A stretch of DNA of 64,000 nt from contig JAILDV010000050.1 in the NCBI GenBank assembly GCA_024688885.1, forward strand, positions 1-64,000. The letters run 5' to 3'. Positions 53,878-61,963 of this stretch are shown here, piece by piece. Each line of letters starts with the position of its first letter. The first letter of the stretch is position 1. This stretch comes from Bacteroidaceae bacterium. GTDB lineage: Bacteria > Bacteroidota > Bacteroidia > Bacteroidales > Bacteroidaceae. Below the pieces are notes generated by a model. That model did no database searches, was not told the origin of the DNA, and saw only the letters and a program-made list of their open reading frames with translations. Both the position numbers and the translations under genes were made by a program.

Positions 53878-54522
53878 TTATTTACTTGCTCTTTGTTGCC
53901 ATTCAGGTGTCACGGCATTGCCTTCACCCATGCGCTTGATTTCATCCTCGATTTTCTTTGCCTCAGCTTCTGTGATTTCCGTGTCACGCAAATAGTATTC
54001 GTGGTTCTCATACACTTGGAAATCCGTGAAGTCATACTCCACATGGCTGTCTTTCAGCACAACATAATGATTGATGTAGGAAGGACCACCAGCAGGGTAA
54101 CCATTACCTACCCATCCCTTGGCAACGGAAAGGCGTTTACCTTCAGTCTCCGTGATAATCAACTGAGGTTCCTCCTCATCGTCAAAAAAGAAGAGGGCGC
54201 CATCCTCGTCATTTTCAGTGCGCACCCACACCTCATCCTTGCCATCCCCATCAATGTCGATGAAGGCATACTTCGTCAAAGGATAGTGAATATCATCCAA
54301 ATCTCCCTCTTTATACAGCTCTTGGAACCTTTGCCAATACTTCTCCACATCAATGGTGGACACATTGTCTGACACCTCAGTTTCCTCTTCAGCGGCTTCA
54401 GCACGCTCGGTGGTTGAAAGCGAGTCAGCAACCACATCGGCAGCCTCCCCACCCTGCTTGCCATCCTTGCACGATGTCCATACCAACATCGAGCAAAGCA
54501 TCATGAACAAAGTCTTTTTCAT
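53878..54522 (-). CDS. Lipoprotein with an acidic calcium-loop-like motif
   Basis: The start is taken at the second Met (MKKTLFMMLCSMLVWTSCKDG), which gives a normal lipobox; the track start adds nine residues. An acidic linker leads to YAFIDIDGDGKDEVWVRTEND, a loop of the same kind as in the 52762 product, then a β-rich end. Family not recognised. The shared motif and adjacency suggest the two proteins work together in the periplasm or on the surface. Confidence 0.75.
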   Translation of the reverse strand: MKKTLFMMLCSMLVWTSCKDGKQGGEAADVVADSLSTTERAEAAEEETEVSDNVSTIDVEKYWQRFQELYKEGDLDDIHYPLTKYAFIDIDGDGKDEVWVRTENDEDGALFFFDDEEEPQLIITETEGKRLSVAKGWVGNGYPAGGPSYINHYVVLKDSHVEYDFTDFQVYENHEYYLRDTEITEAEAKKIEDEIKRMGEGNAVTPEWQQRASK

Positions 54523-54573
54523 ATCAATAGAGTTACTTTTATTTTTCATTTCGGTTACTTAGATTTTTCACTT

Positions 54574-54648
54574 TTGGCTTCGCCGAAGATGCTCACGCTC
54601 GGCATAGTTCAAACAAGTTTGACTCTGCACTCGCTCAACCGCATCTTT
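54574..54648 (-). repeat. Dispersed ~75-bp palindromic element, copy 4 (minus orientation)
   Basis: Reverse complement of the element at 16793/29273/60663, placed between two genes of a minus-strand operon, so relative to transcription it has the same orientation as the others. Confidence 0.85.
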
Positions 54649-54674
54649 CACTCTTCACTTTTAACTTAACAGCA

Positions 54675-55226
54675 TCAATAATCTACATGTAAAATATGGT
54701 GAAAAGCCTCCAGAAAGTCGTGAACGAGACGTGTGGAGAACACAGCATCATGATAGTTCTCCCCCTTCACATCCTGATGAGCCACCTCTCCGTCTTTATA
54801 ATAATAGTAACGCGTCTCACTCTTCGAGCCATCATACTCTGGAGCATGGTAATAAGCAAAAATCAGTTTCTCTGTCTTTTCGTCAATCAGATACTCCTCA
54901 TAGAAATTGCGTGCAGCCACGTTATACGACACGGTGATGAAATAAGGGGTAAAACCAGTCGTTTCGCCCTCATCACTCTCCTCCTCACCAAAATAATAAT
55001 GGATGTGGTGTTTTGTAGGCCCAGCACCTGGCACCATGTAGTAGTACGTCGTCTCCATGCCGCTCCGTGCAGGATTTTCCTCGCGGTCATTCTGCGCCAT
55101 GCGTTCCTTTGCCGCAGCATAAAGTTTTCTCACCTCAGCCACACGCTCCTTCGCCTTGGCAGAAGTCTGGGCCTGCATGGTCAAGGCCATCAGCAGCAGG
55201 ATTCCGTAAATAGTAATTCTTCTCAT
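54675..55226 (-). CDS. Small exported protein, unknown function
   Basis: The start at MRRITIYGILLLMALTMQAQ (ATG 55226) gives a clean signal peptide; the track start at 55283 lies upstream of the promoter. The mature part has a helical stretch (AKERVAEVRKLYAAAKERMAQND) then a β-rich domain with many Tyr and His (TYYYMVPGAGPTKHHIHYYFG). Family not recognised. First gene of the three-gene minus-strand unit. Confidence 0.75.
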   Translation of the reverse strand: MRRITIYGILLLMALTMQAQTSAKAKERVAEVRKLYAAAKERMAQNDREENPARSGMETTYYYMVPGAGPTKHHIHYYFGEEESDEGETTGFTPYFITVSYNVAARNFYEEYLIDEKTEKLIFAYYHAPEYDGSKSETRYYYYKDGEVAHQDVKGENYHDAVFSTRLVHDFLEAFHHILHVDY

Positions 55227-55260
55227 AAACATTAATTTAGGTTCGTTCATAAACTGGAGG

Positions 55261-55268
55261 CAAAGGTA
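55261..55268 (-). promoter_or_regulatory. -7 box (TACCTTTG) for the 55226-52762 operon
   Basis: Minus-strand TACCTTTG, 34 nt before the ATG at 55226. It faces away from the GT9 promoter; the 320-bp divergent gap holds no gene. Confidence 0.6.
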
Positions 55269-55509
55269 AGAAAAAGTTATCAATAAAATGCAAGAAAAAA
55301 TGAAATCCTTGCAAAAGTGCGAACATTGTCGCCAAACCTTGCACTATTCCAAAGTTTGCAACTCGTTTGTGGGCAAGACTTACACTCGTTTGTGGAATAC
55401 ACTTGCATGCGCGAGTGGGGAACACATACCAACGCAAGTTCGGATAGCGGCACTTTGGCTTTGCTCAAGGTAGGATGCACCGCTGAATAACAAATATATT
55501 TCATTTTAT

Positions 55510-55540
55510 TTTGTTCTTCGCTCGGTTTTCACTACCTTTG
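55510..55540 (+). promoter_or_regulatory. Promoter of the GT9 gene
   Basis: TTTG (55510-55513), 19 bp, TACCTTTG (55533-55540): perfect Bacteroidetes promoter. The ATG is 5 bp after the -7 box, so the mRNA should be leaderless or nearly so. Confidence 0.75.
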
Positions 55541-55545
55541 CCCCC

Positions 55546-56604
55546 ATGTTCAGTTCTCCACACAACAAAGTCATTAAGCGGTTGCTCGTCATGCGTTTCA
55601 GTGCGATGGGCGATGCTGCCATGACGGTGCCTGTGCTCCATGCCCTTGCCACCCAGCATCCCGACTTGCGCATCACCATGCTGACGCGCACACGTTTTGT
55701 GCCGATGTTTGAGTGGCTGCCCGCCAATGTGCAGGTGAAAGGCATTGACTTTGAAAAGCAGGATGGCATCATCGGCTTGACAAAGATTTACAACAAGCTG
55801 AAGGAAGGAAACTTCGATGCCGTGGCAGACCTTCACGATGTGCTCCGTTCCAAGTATATCCGCACATGCTTTGCCATGGCAGGCACCAAAGTGGCGAAAG
55901 TGAACAAGGGGCGCTCTGAGAAGAAGGCGCTGATCGGCAACGGACAGACACACGCAGCCTTGACACCCATGACAGAACGCTATGCGGAGGTGTTCCGCTC
56001 ACTGGGATTCCCCATCGACTTGACTCAGCCCCTCAAGATTGACTTGAAAAAAGAGGACTTTGCACCCATCAGGAAATTGGTGGGCAAGAAGATGCCTGAG
56101 GAGAAATGGGTGGGTGTGGCACCTTTCGCTGCACACCAGCAGAAAATCTATCCATTGGACAAGATGCAGCAAGTGGTGAACACACTGGCAAAGGAGGGGT
56201 GCAAAGTGCTGCTTTTCGGAGCCGGCAAAAAAGAGGGCGACATACTCCAAACATGGGAGAACACCCAACCCTCAACCGTCCTAAACGTATGTGGAAAAAT
56301 GGGGGGACTGAAAAACGAGATGCTGCTCATGTCGCAGTTGGACCTGATGATTTCGATGGATTCTGCCAATATGCACATCGCCTCCATCTTCGGCATCACC
56401 ACCCTCTCCATCTGGGGAGCCACACACCCCAAAGCAGGCTTTTCAGGTTATGGACAAAAGGCAGACAACGAACTGCAAATCGACTTGCCTTGCCGACCTT
56501 GTTCCATCTACGGAAAGAAACCCTGCAAATTCGGTGATATGCGCTGCATGAACATCGCCCCTGACACGATTGTATCAAGGGCACTTAAATTGCTACACAA
56601 GTAA
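55546..56604 (+). CDS. Glycosyltransferase family 9 (heptosyltransferase-like)
   Basis: The 352-residue GT-B protein begins KRLLVMRFSAMGDAAMTVPVLHALA, the ADP-heptose:LPS transferase opening, and ends with the donor-binding region containing MISMDSANMHIASIFGITTLSIWGATHP. It probably adds a heptose or related sugar to the lipopolysaccharide core. It is followed 2 bp later by an LpxL-like acyltransferase, consistent with LPS assembly. The CRPCSIYGKKPCKFGDMRCM cysteine cluster is common in Bacteroidetes members. Confidence 0.9.
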   Translation: MFSSPHNKVIKRLLVMRFSAMGDAAMTVPVLHALATQHPDLRITMLTRTRFVPMFEWLPANVQVKGIDFEKQDGIIGLTKIYNKLKEGNFDAVADLHDVLRSKYIRTCFAMAGTKVAKVNKGRSEKKALIGNGQTHAALTPMTERYAEVFRSLGFPIDLTQPLKIDLKKEDFAPIRKLVGKKMPEEKWVGVAPFAAHQQKIYPLDKMQQVVNTLAKEGCKVLLFGAGKKEGDILQTWENTQPSTVLNVCGKMGGLKNEMLLMSQLDLMISMDSANMHIASIFGITTLSIWGATHPKAGFSGYGQKADNELQIDLPCRPCSIYGKKPCKFGDMRCMNIAPDTIVSRALKLLHK

Positions 56605-56606
56605 TC

Positions 56607-57518
56607 ATGTTTTTTTATAAGATTTTCAAAGGATGGCTATGGACCATCAGTATCTGGCCACTCCCCGTTCTTTACGTCTTCTCCGACTTCATCTGTTTCT
56701 TCGTGAGGAGGTGCTACCGCACGAAGGTGGTGCGCGAGAACTTACGTACCGCTTTCCCCGAAAAGAGTGAGGCAGAACGGAAAGACATCGAACGGAAATT
56801 CTACCACCAATTGTGCGACAACTTCTTCGAAGACATCAAGATGCTATCGATGTCGAAGGAGGAAATCATGCGCCGCATGACTTTTGGCGGATTGGATGAA
56901 ATCAAGAAACGCCACGATGCAGGGCAACAGCTCCATTTCTTATATCTGAGTCATTTTGGCAATTGGGAGTGGATTGCCTCCATCAACTACAAACTTGAGG
57001 CATGGGGACGCTCCGGGCAAATTTACCATCCCCTACGCAATGACCTGATGGATCAACTTTTCATCGAACTGCGCGGACAATATGGTGGTATCAACATCAA
57101 GATGAAGGAAACCTTCCGACGCATCCTCCAGCTGCGCAAGGAAGGTGTCAACTACACCATCGGATTCATCAGTGACCAACAGCCCAAATGGGCGAGCATC
57201 CACCATTTTGTGCCCTTCCTCAACCACGACACGGCAGTCTTCATCGGTGCCGAACACATTGCACGCAAAGTGGATGCCTTCATGACCTACGGACGCATGA
57301 GCCGCCCCAAACGAGGCTACTACCACTTGGACATCATTCCGATGGAAGACCATCCAGCCTCCGTGCCTGAAAACACCCTCACCGACCGCTACTTCGAACT
57401 GCTCGAAGCCGACATCAAGGAGCATCCAGAGATGTGGCTATGGACTCACAAGCGTTGGAGCCGCACAAAAGAAGAGTGGCTCAGAAGACAAAATGCGGGG
57501 ATAGAAGAGGAGGATTAA
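56607..57518 (+). CDS. LpxL/HtrB-like lipid A acyltransferase
   Basis: The 303-residue protein has an N-terminal membrane segment, NLRTAFPEKSEAERKDIERKFY, the catalytic H-x4-D/E motif as SHFGNWEW (~residue 114) and ending WLWTHKRWSRTKEEWLRRQ. This family adds secondary acyl chains to lipid A or related lipids at the inner membrane. Coupled by position to the GT9 gene. The chain specificity cannot be judged. Confidence 0.9.
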   Translation: MFFYKIFKGWLWTISIWPLPVLYVFSDFICFFVRRCYRTKVVRENLRTAFPEKSEAERKDIERKFYHQLCDNFFEDIKMLSMSKEEIMRRMTFGGLDEIKKRHDAGQQLHFLYLSHFGNWEWIASINYKLEAWGRSGQIYHPLRNDLMDQLFIELRGQYGGINIKMKETFRRILQLRKEGVNYTIGFISDQQPKWASIHHFVPFLNHDTAVFIGAEHIARKVDAFMTYGRMSRPKRGYYHLDIIPMEDHPASVPENTLTDRYFELLEADIKEHPEMWLWTHKRWSRTKEEWLRRQNAGIEEED

Positions 57519-57523
57519 AGCAT

Positions 57524-57776
57524 GTACAATTTGACCATTTACAATGTACAATTTATTTGGCAATTGGAAAAATAAAGAAAACATAAAACCACGGATTTAG
57601 CTCTAACTCAACTTTGACTTCGTCGAGCTAAAGGTTCGTAGTCCAAAAAAATCCGTTAAATCAGCTTAATCCGTGGTTAAAAAAATATCTCCGTTCAATT
57701 CCGTTCAATCCGCTCAATCGTTCCGCAGGAACTTGTTTGTATAAAGACATACCGCTTCGCGATGATTCAGCAGATT
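57524..57776 (+). repeat. Repeat-filled gap before xerD
   Basis: It contains a heptamer-like array GTACAAT TTGACCA TTTACAA TGTACAA TTTATTT (57524-57558) and a 16-bp inverted repeat AACCACGGATTTAGCT / AGCTTAATCCGTGGTT (57587-57602, 57663-57678) enclosing TTTGACTTCGTCGAGCTAAAGGTTCG. A ~110-bp block (57661-57776) recurs at 62134. No gene is supported. Confidence 0.75.
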
Positions 57777-57881
57777 CGGATTTATGGGATTTTGCTGGTT
57801 TCCAACACCATTATTGTCTATTATTATTTGTTTTTTTATATTTTTTCATTGCTTCATTCTTTCATTCTTTCCATTTTTCCT

Positions 57882-57889
57882 TATCTTTG
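57882..57889 (+). promoter_or_regulatory. -7 box (TATCTTTG) for xerD, adjacent to the start codon
   Basis: TATCTTTG ends 5 bp before the ATG at 57895. This is the third case in the window of the exact 5-bp spacing, suggesting leaderless translation. Confidence 0.6.
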
Positions 57890-57894
57890 CAGCA

Positions 57895-58806
57895 ATGGAA
57901 GAAAAGGAGCAACAACGCCTGACACGACGTTATTACCAGTATCTGAAGTTGGAGAAGGGCAGTTCACCCAATACCATCGATGCCTATATGCGCGACCTTG
58001 ATAAGTTTCTCCGATTCATCAAGGACGAAGGGAAGGATTTCCTGTCTATCGAACTGCAGGACATCCACCATTTCTCGGCACTGATGGTGGATGTGGGCAT
58101 CCATGCCGTCTCGCTTTCCCGCATCCTCTCGGGGGTGAGGAGCTTCTATCATTTCCTGGTGTTGAGCGATGTGCTGGAGGTGAATCCTACTGAACTGCTG
58201 GAATTTCCCAAGAAACCTCAGCATCTGCCAGATGTGCTTTCAGTGGATGAAATTGATGCCATCGAGTCGGTCATCGACCTTAGCCAACCTGAGGGACAGC
58301 GCAATAAAGCCATCATCGAAACGCTCTTTTCTTGCGGTTTGCGTGTATCTGAACTTGTGAATCTGAAAATCAGCAACCTCTTTTTCGATGACCAGTTCAT
58401 CAAGGTGGAGGGAAAAGGTTCGAAACAACGTCTGGTGCCCATTTCGGAGAAGGCCATCCATGAGATTCAGCTCTATTTCATAGGTCGTAATCAGCTGCCC
58501 ATTCCGTTGGCATATCAAGACTTTGTGTTTGTCAGCCATCGTCGTAAGAAACCCCTTACACGTGTCATGGTGTTCCTGATGATTAAGGATCTTGTGGAGA
58601 AAGCGGGCATACAGAAAACGGTCTCACCTCATACGTTCCGTCATTCCTTTGCCACCTCTCTGCTTGAAGGAGGTGCCAATCTTCGTGCCATTCAAGCGAT
58701 GCTCGGTCACGAATCCATCGCCACCACCCAGATTTACACCCATATAGACACGTCACATCTGCGCGAGGAAATACTGGAACATCATCCTCGAAACAAAGGA
58801 AATTGA
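57895..58806 (+). CDS. xerD: Tyrosine recombinase XerD
   Basis: The 303-residue protein has the SAM-like N-terminal core-binding domain (YYQYLKLEKGSSPNTIDAYMRDL) and the catalytic residues Arg in SCGLRVSELVNLKI, Lys in VEGKGSKQRLVP, HTFRH, GHESIATTQIYTH with the nucleophile Tyr near 281. Length and motif spacing match chromosome-dimer-resolution XerD rather than an integron or phage integrase. The track start at 57784 is rejected; ATG 57895 gives the family length. No partner xerC or dif site was identified here. Confidence 0.9.
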   Translation: MEEKEQQRLTRRYYQYLKLEKGSSPNTIDAYMRDLDKFLRFIKDEGKDFLSIELQDIHHFSALMVDVGIHAVSLSRILSGVRSFYHFLVLSDVLEVNPTELLEFPKKPQHLPDVLSVDEIDAIESVIDLSQPEGQRNKAIIETLFSCGLRVSELVNLKISNLFFDDQFIKVEGKGSKQRLVPISEKAIHEIQLYFIGRNQLPIPLAYQDFVFVSHRRKKPLTRVMVFLMIKDLVEKAGIQKTVSPHTFRHSFATSLLEGGANLRAIQAMLGHESIATTQIYTHIDTSHLREEILEHHPRNKGN

Positions 58807-58906
58807 GAGCTGCCATTCTTCATCATCCATTGTCAAATTGTAAATGCTTTCACTCCCTTTTTCTCTCCCCTTTTAACTTCAACTTCAACTTTAGATACTT
58901 TAACTG

Positions 58907-58945
58907 TTAGTTTTTAGTATTTAGTTTTTAGTTTTTGTACCTTTG
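58907..58945 (+). promoter_or_regulatory. Heptamer array (TTAGTTT) abutting the S41 protease promoter
   Basis: TTAGTTT TTAGTAT TTAGTTT TTAGTTT (58907-58934) ends 3 bp before the -7 box TACCTTTG (58938-58945), occupying the -33/spacer region. The leader is about 17 nt. Confidence 0.65.
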
Positions 58946-58966
58946 CACACAAATCAACATTGCAAT

Positions 58967-60628
58967 ATGAAAAAGTTTCTATCACTTTTAGTTTTTTGCC
59001 TCTCGTTCCTGACCTCCTTCGCCCAGTTGGAGCACAATTTCTCCGTGGCGAAATATCTGGACATCTTCAACAGCATTTACCGTCAGCTGGACATCTTCTA
59101 TGTGGATTCATTGGAAGCTGACAAGGTCATCCGCGTCGGCATTGATGCCATGACCAACGAGCTGGACATCTACACCAAGTTCTATCCCGAGGAAGACATG
59201 GGTGAGTTGAAGATGATGACCACAGGCAAATATGGCGGCATTGGTTCCATCATCCGCATGAGGAAAGACTCCACTGTCATCATTCAGGAACCATACGCAG
59301 ACATGCCTGCTGCTGAAGTGGGTTTGCAGGTGGGCGATGTGCTGCTGAAGATTGACGACAACGACTTGAAAGGCATGAACACGACAGAAGTGAGTGAACT
59401 GCTGCGTGGCGAACCCGGCACAACCTTCATGCTCCGTGTTCAGCGTCCGGGAGAAAAGAAGACACGCGACTTCAAGATTACACGCCGAAGCATCAAAATC
59501 CCCTCCATTCCCTATCATGGCTTGGTGGGCGATGCCGGCTACATCTTTCTGAGAGAGTTCACCGAAGGTTGCTCCAAGGATATGCGCAAAGCCATCATCT
59601 CCCTGAAAGAAAAGGGAGCCAAGAAAATCATCCTCGACCTTCGCGGCAATGGCGGTGGTCTGCTCAATGAAGCCATCGACATCGTCAACCTCTTCACTCC
59701 CAAAAACCTGAAGATTGTGGAGACCAAAGGCAAGATGGTGGCAGCCAACTACTCCTACTCCACCCGCAACGACCCGCTCGACCTCGACATTCCGCTCGCT
59801 GTGCTCGTTGACGACGAAACAGCCAGTGCGGCAGAAATTGTGTCGGGTGCTCTGCAAGACCTCGACCGTGCTGTCGTTGTCGGTTGCGACACCTACGGCA
59901 AAGGTTTGGTGCAGAGTTCCCGCGAACTCCCCTACAATGGCAGCATCAAGCTCACCACAGCCAAGTATTACCTGCCATCCGGACGCTGCATCCAGAAGAT
60001 TGACTACAAGAAATTGCGTGAAGCAGCTGAAATCTACCGCACCACAGGCAAGAAAGTGGACACAAAGGCAGACAGCATCAAACGGATTTTCCACACAGCA
60101 GGAGGTCGTGAAGTGACCGAAGGCAACGGCATCAAACCCGACATCGAAGTGAAGCACGACACCCTCGCCAACATCGTCTATTACCTCTCCAACGATGATG
60201 TTCTGACCGACTGGGGCACCAAATACTGCCAGAACCACCCCACCATCCCTGCCGTGAAAGACTTCGCCATCACCGATGCCGACTATGCCGAGTTCAAGCA
60301 GATGGTCAAGGACAGCAACTTCCAGTATGACCGCCAAAGCGAAAAGCGGTTGGCAGACCTCAAGAAGATTGCCGAGTTTGAAGGCTACTACGAAGATGCC
60401 AAACCAGAATTTGAAGCCCTCGAAAAGAAGTTTGCCCACAACCTCGACCGTGAGATGGACCGCAAACAGGGCGACCTCCGCAAGGTGATGGCAAACGAGA
60501 TCGTACGCCGCTACTACTACCAGGCAGGCACCATAGAAGAAGCACTGAAAGACGACGACGACCTGAAACGAGCCATCGAACTGCTCAACGCCCCTGCCGA
60601 ATACAACAAAATACTGAAAGCCAATTAA
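58967..60628 (+). CDS. S41 family C-terminal processing protease
   Basis: The 553-residue protein has a signal peptide (MKKFLSLLVFCLSFLTSFAQ) and a PDZ domain (~95-190, GGIGSIIRMRKDSTVIIQEPYADMPAAEVGLQVGD). The S41 protease domain has the nucleophile Ser in DDETASAAEIVSG (~286) and the Lys in DTYGKGLVQ (~312). A C-terminal ~150-residue helical extension ends IELLNAPAEYNKIL. It acts in the periplasm on C-termini of exported or membrane proteins. Track start moved from 58943 to ATG 58967 because the former overlaps the promoter. Confidence 0.93.
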   Translation: MKKFLSLLVFCLSFLTSFAQLEHNFSVAKYLDIFNSIYRQLDIFYVDSLEADKVIRVGIDAMTNELDIYTKFYPEEDMGELKMMTTGKYGGIGSIIRMRKDSTVIIQEPYADMPAAEVGLQVGDVLLKIDDNDLKGMNTTEVSELLRGEPGTTFMLRVQRPGEKKTRDFKITRRSIKIPSIPYHGLVGDAGYIFLREFTEGCSKDMRKAIISLKEKGAKKIILDLRGNGGGLLNEAIDIVNLFTPKNLKIVETKGKMVAANYSYSTRNDPLDLDIPLAVLVDDETASAAEIVSGALQDLDRAVVVGCDTYGKGLVQSSRELPYNGSIKLTTAKYYLPSGRCIQKIDYKKLREAAEIYRTTGKKVDTKADSIKRIFHTAGGREVTEGNGIKPDIEVKHDTLANIVYYLSNDDVLTDWGTKYCQNHPTIPAVKDFAITDADYAEFKQMVKDSNFQYDRQSEKRLADLKKIAEFEGYYEDAKPEFEALEKKFAHNLDREMDRKQGDLRKVMANEIVRRYYYQAGTIEEALKDDDDLKRAIELLNAPAEYNKILKAN

Positions 60629-60662
60629 ATGTACAATGTATCTTTCACAATTAGGAATTAGG

Positions 60663-60738
60663 AAAGATGCGGTTGAGCGAGTGCAGAGGTCAAGCTTGTT
60701 TGGACTATGCCGAGCGTGAGCATCTTCGGCGAAGCCAA
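60663..60738 (+). repeat. Dispersed ~75-bp palindromic element, copy 5
   Basis: Differs from copy 3 at two positions in the centre (CAAGCTTGTTTGGAC). Flanks (AATTAGGAATTAGG upstream, TGAGGAATGAGG downstream) are the same as at 29273. Confidence 0.85.
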
Positions 60739-60776
60739 TGAGGAATGAGGAACCTTTAGCTCGACGGAGTCAATTG

Positions 60777-60909
60777 AATCTCTAAACCCTAAACCCTAAA
60801 CTCTAAACCCTAAACTCTAAACCCTAAACCCTAAACTCTCAACCCTAAACTCTAAACCCTAAACCCTAAACTCTAAACCCTAAACTCTCAACTCTCAACT
60901 GTCAACTAA
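60777..60909 (+). repeat. Telomere-like heptamer array (AAACCCT/AAACTCT), about 19 units
   Basis: The longest array in the window: AATCTCT followed by a mixed run of AAACCCT and AAACTCT ending in CAACTCT and CAACTGT, 8 bp before the next ATG. It fills most of the 289-bp gap after the S41 gene. Confidence 0.92.
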
Positions 60910-60917
60910 AATAAATC

Positions 60918-61127
60918 ATGTCCCTTCGCAACAACAAAGCAGCACGGTTGAACCGCTACATGATGTTCGGCACCCTGTTCCTTGGCATTCTCGTCCTTGG
61001 ATGCGTCTTCGCATTCCTCTATCTGTCCTACAACAAGACCGACAATCCCTTTTTTGAGCAACCAAAAGAAGAAGGGGCAGCAGATAGCATCGTACTGATT
61101 GTCAACGACTCAACACTCTTGGAATAA
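60918..61127 (+). CDS. Small single-span membrane protein
   Basis: The 69-residue product has a basic N-terminus (MSLRNNKAARLNRYM), one strong hydrophobic span (FGTLFLGILVLGCVFAFLYL) and an acidic C-terminal tail, predicted to be periplasmic. It lies 2 bp before the DUF3108 gene, so they are probably coupled. Function not recognised. Confidence 0.7.
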   Translation: MSLRNNKAARLNRYMMFGTLFLGILVLGCVFAFLYLSYNKTDNPFFEQPKEEGAADSIVLIVNDSTLLE

Positions 61128-61129
61128 AC

Positions 61130-61963
61130 ATGAAAGTGAAAAGTGAAAAACGAAAAGTGAAGAATCTATTTTACCTGCCATTCGGATGGGGGTTACTTTT
61201 ATTTTTCACTTTTCACTTTTCACTTTACTCTTTACCCTCCCGCGCCCAATGCCCGACCGAAAACACAGCCTTCAAGGCAGGCGAACGGCTCACCTACGAC
61301 CTCTACTTCAACTGGAAATTCATCTGGGTAAAATGCGGTGCAGCCTACTACACCATCAAGGCAGCCCAATACAAAGGACAGGCAGCCCTGCGCAACGACC
61401 TGCTCTTCACCTCCAACAAGCGGTGTGACGCGGTCTTCACCATGCGCGACACCCTCATCTCCTACATCACCCCCCAACTCGTACCCCTCTACTTCCGCAA
61501 AGGCTCCCTCGAAGGGAAGCACTACACCGTCGATGAAGTGTGGTACACCTATCCAGGCGGCAAGAGCCATGTTCGGCAGAAATTCCTCAATCGTCACGGC
61601 GAACTCTCCGAACACCATCACGAAAGCAACGATTGCAACTACGACATGCTCTCCATCCTCTCCCTTGCCCGCTCGTTCAATCCCAAGAACTACAAGATAG
61701 GGCAGCGCATCCATTTCCCCATGGCAACAGGAAAAAAGGTGGAAGAACAGACACTCGTCTATCGGGGCAAGAAAGACTGGAAAGCCAATGACAAAAAGAC
61801 CTACCACTGTCTCATCTTCTCCCTGCTCGACTACGAAGAAAAAGACAAAGACAAGGAACTCCTCCGCTTCTACGTCACCGACGACTCCCGCCACATGCCT
61901 GTTCGCATTGACTTCTACCTCCGTTTCGGCACCGCCAAAGCCTATCTGGCAAAATCAAACTAA
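61130..61963 (+). CDS. DUF3108 family exported protein
   Basis: The 277-residue product has a signal peptide and a lipocalin-like β-barrel pattern of DUF3108 (FKAGERLTYDLYFNWKFIWVKCGAAYYTI, then RCDAVFTMRDTLISYITPQLVPLYF, PVRIDFYLRFGTAKAYL). It is probably periplasmic. The first residues (MKVKSEKRKVKN) are encoded by AAAGTGA heptamers (61133-61160) and the hydrophobic core (FFTFHFSLYSLP) by a TTTTCAC array (61203-61237), so most of the signal sequence derives from repeats. Confidence 0.85.
   Translation: MKVKSEKRKVKNLFYLPFGWGLLLFFTFHFSLYSLPSRAQCPTENTAFKAGERLTYDLYFNWKFIWVKCGAAYYTIKAAQYKGQAALRNDLLFTSNKRCDAVFTMRDTLISYITPQLVPLYFRKGSLEGKHYTVDEVWYTYPGGKSHVRQKFLNRHGELSEHHHESNDCNYDMLSILSLARSFNPKNYKIGQRIHFPMATGKKVEEQTLVYRGKKDWKANDKKTYHCLIFSLLDYEEKDKDKELLRFYVTDDSRHMPVRIDFYLRFGTAKAYLAKSN
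61203..61237 (+). repeat. Heptamer array (TTTTCAC), 5 units, inside the DUF3108 signal peptide
   Basis: TTTTCAC TTTTCAC TTTTCAC TTTACTC TTTACCC is in coding sequence and provides the hydrophobic segment needed for export. Confidence 0.85.

Noticed and set aside
57784-57894. Hydrophobic N-terminal extension of XerD
   Set aside because: Lies upstream of the promoter box and has no place in the XerD family; T-rich intergenic sequence read as Phe/Leu.
57895-58806. XerD as integrase of a mobile element
   Set aside because: Sequence and length fit chromosomal XerD, and no attachment sites, excisionase or mobilisation genes are nearby.
60777-60909. CRISPR array
   Set aside because: Units are 7 bp and contiguous with no spacers; there are no cas genes.
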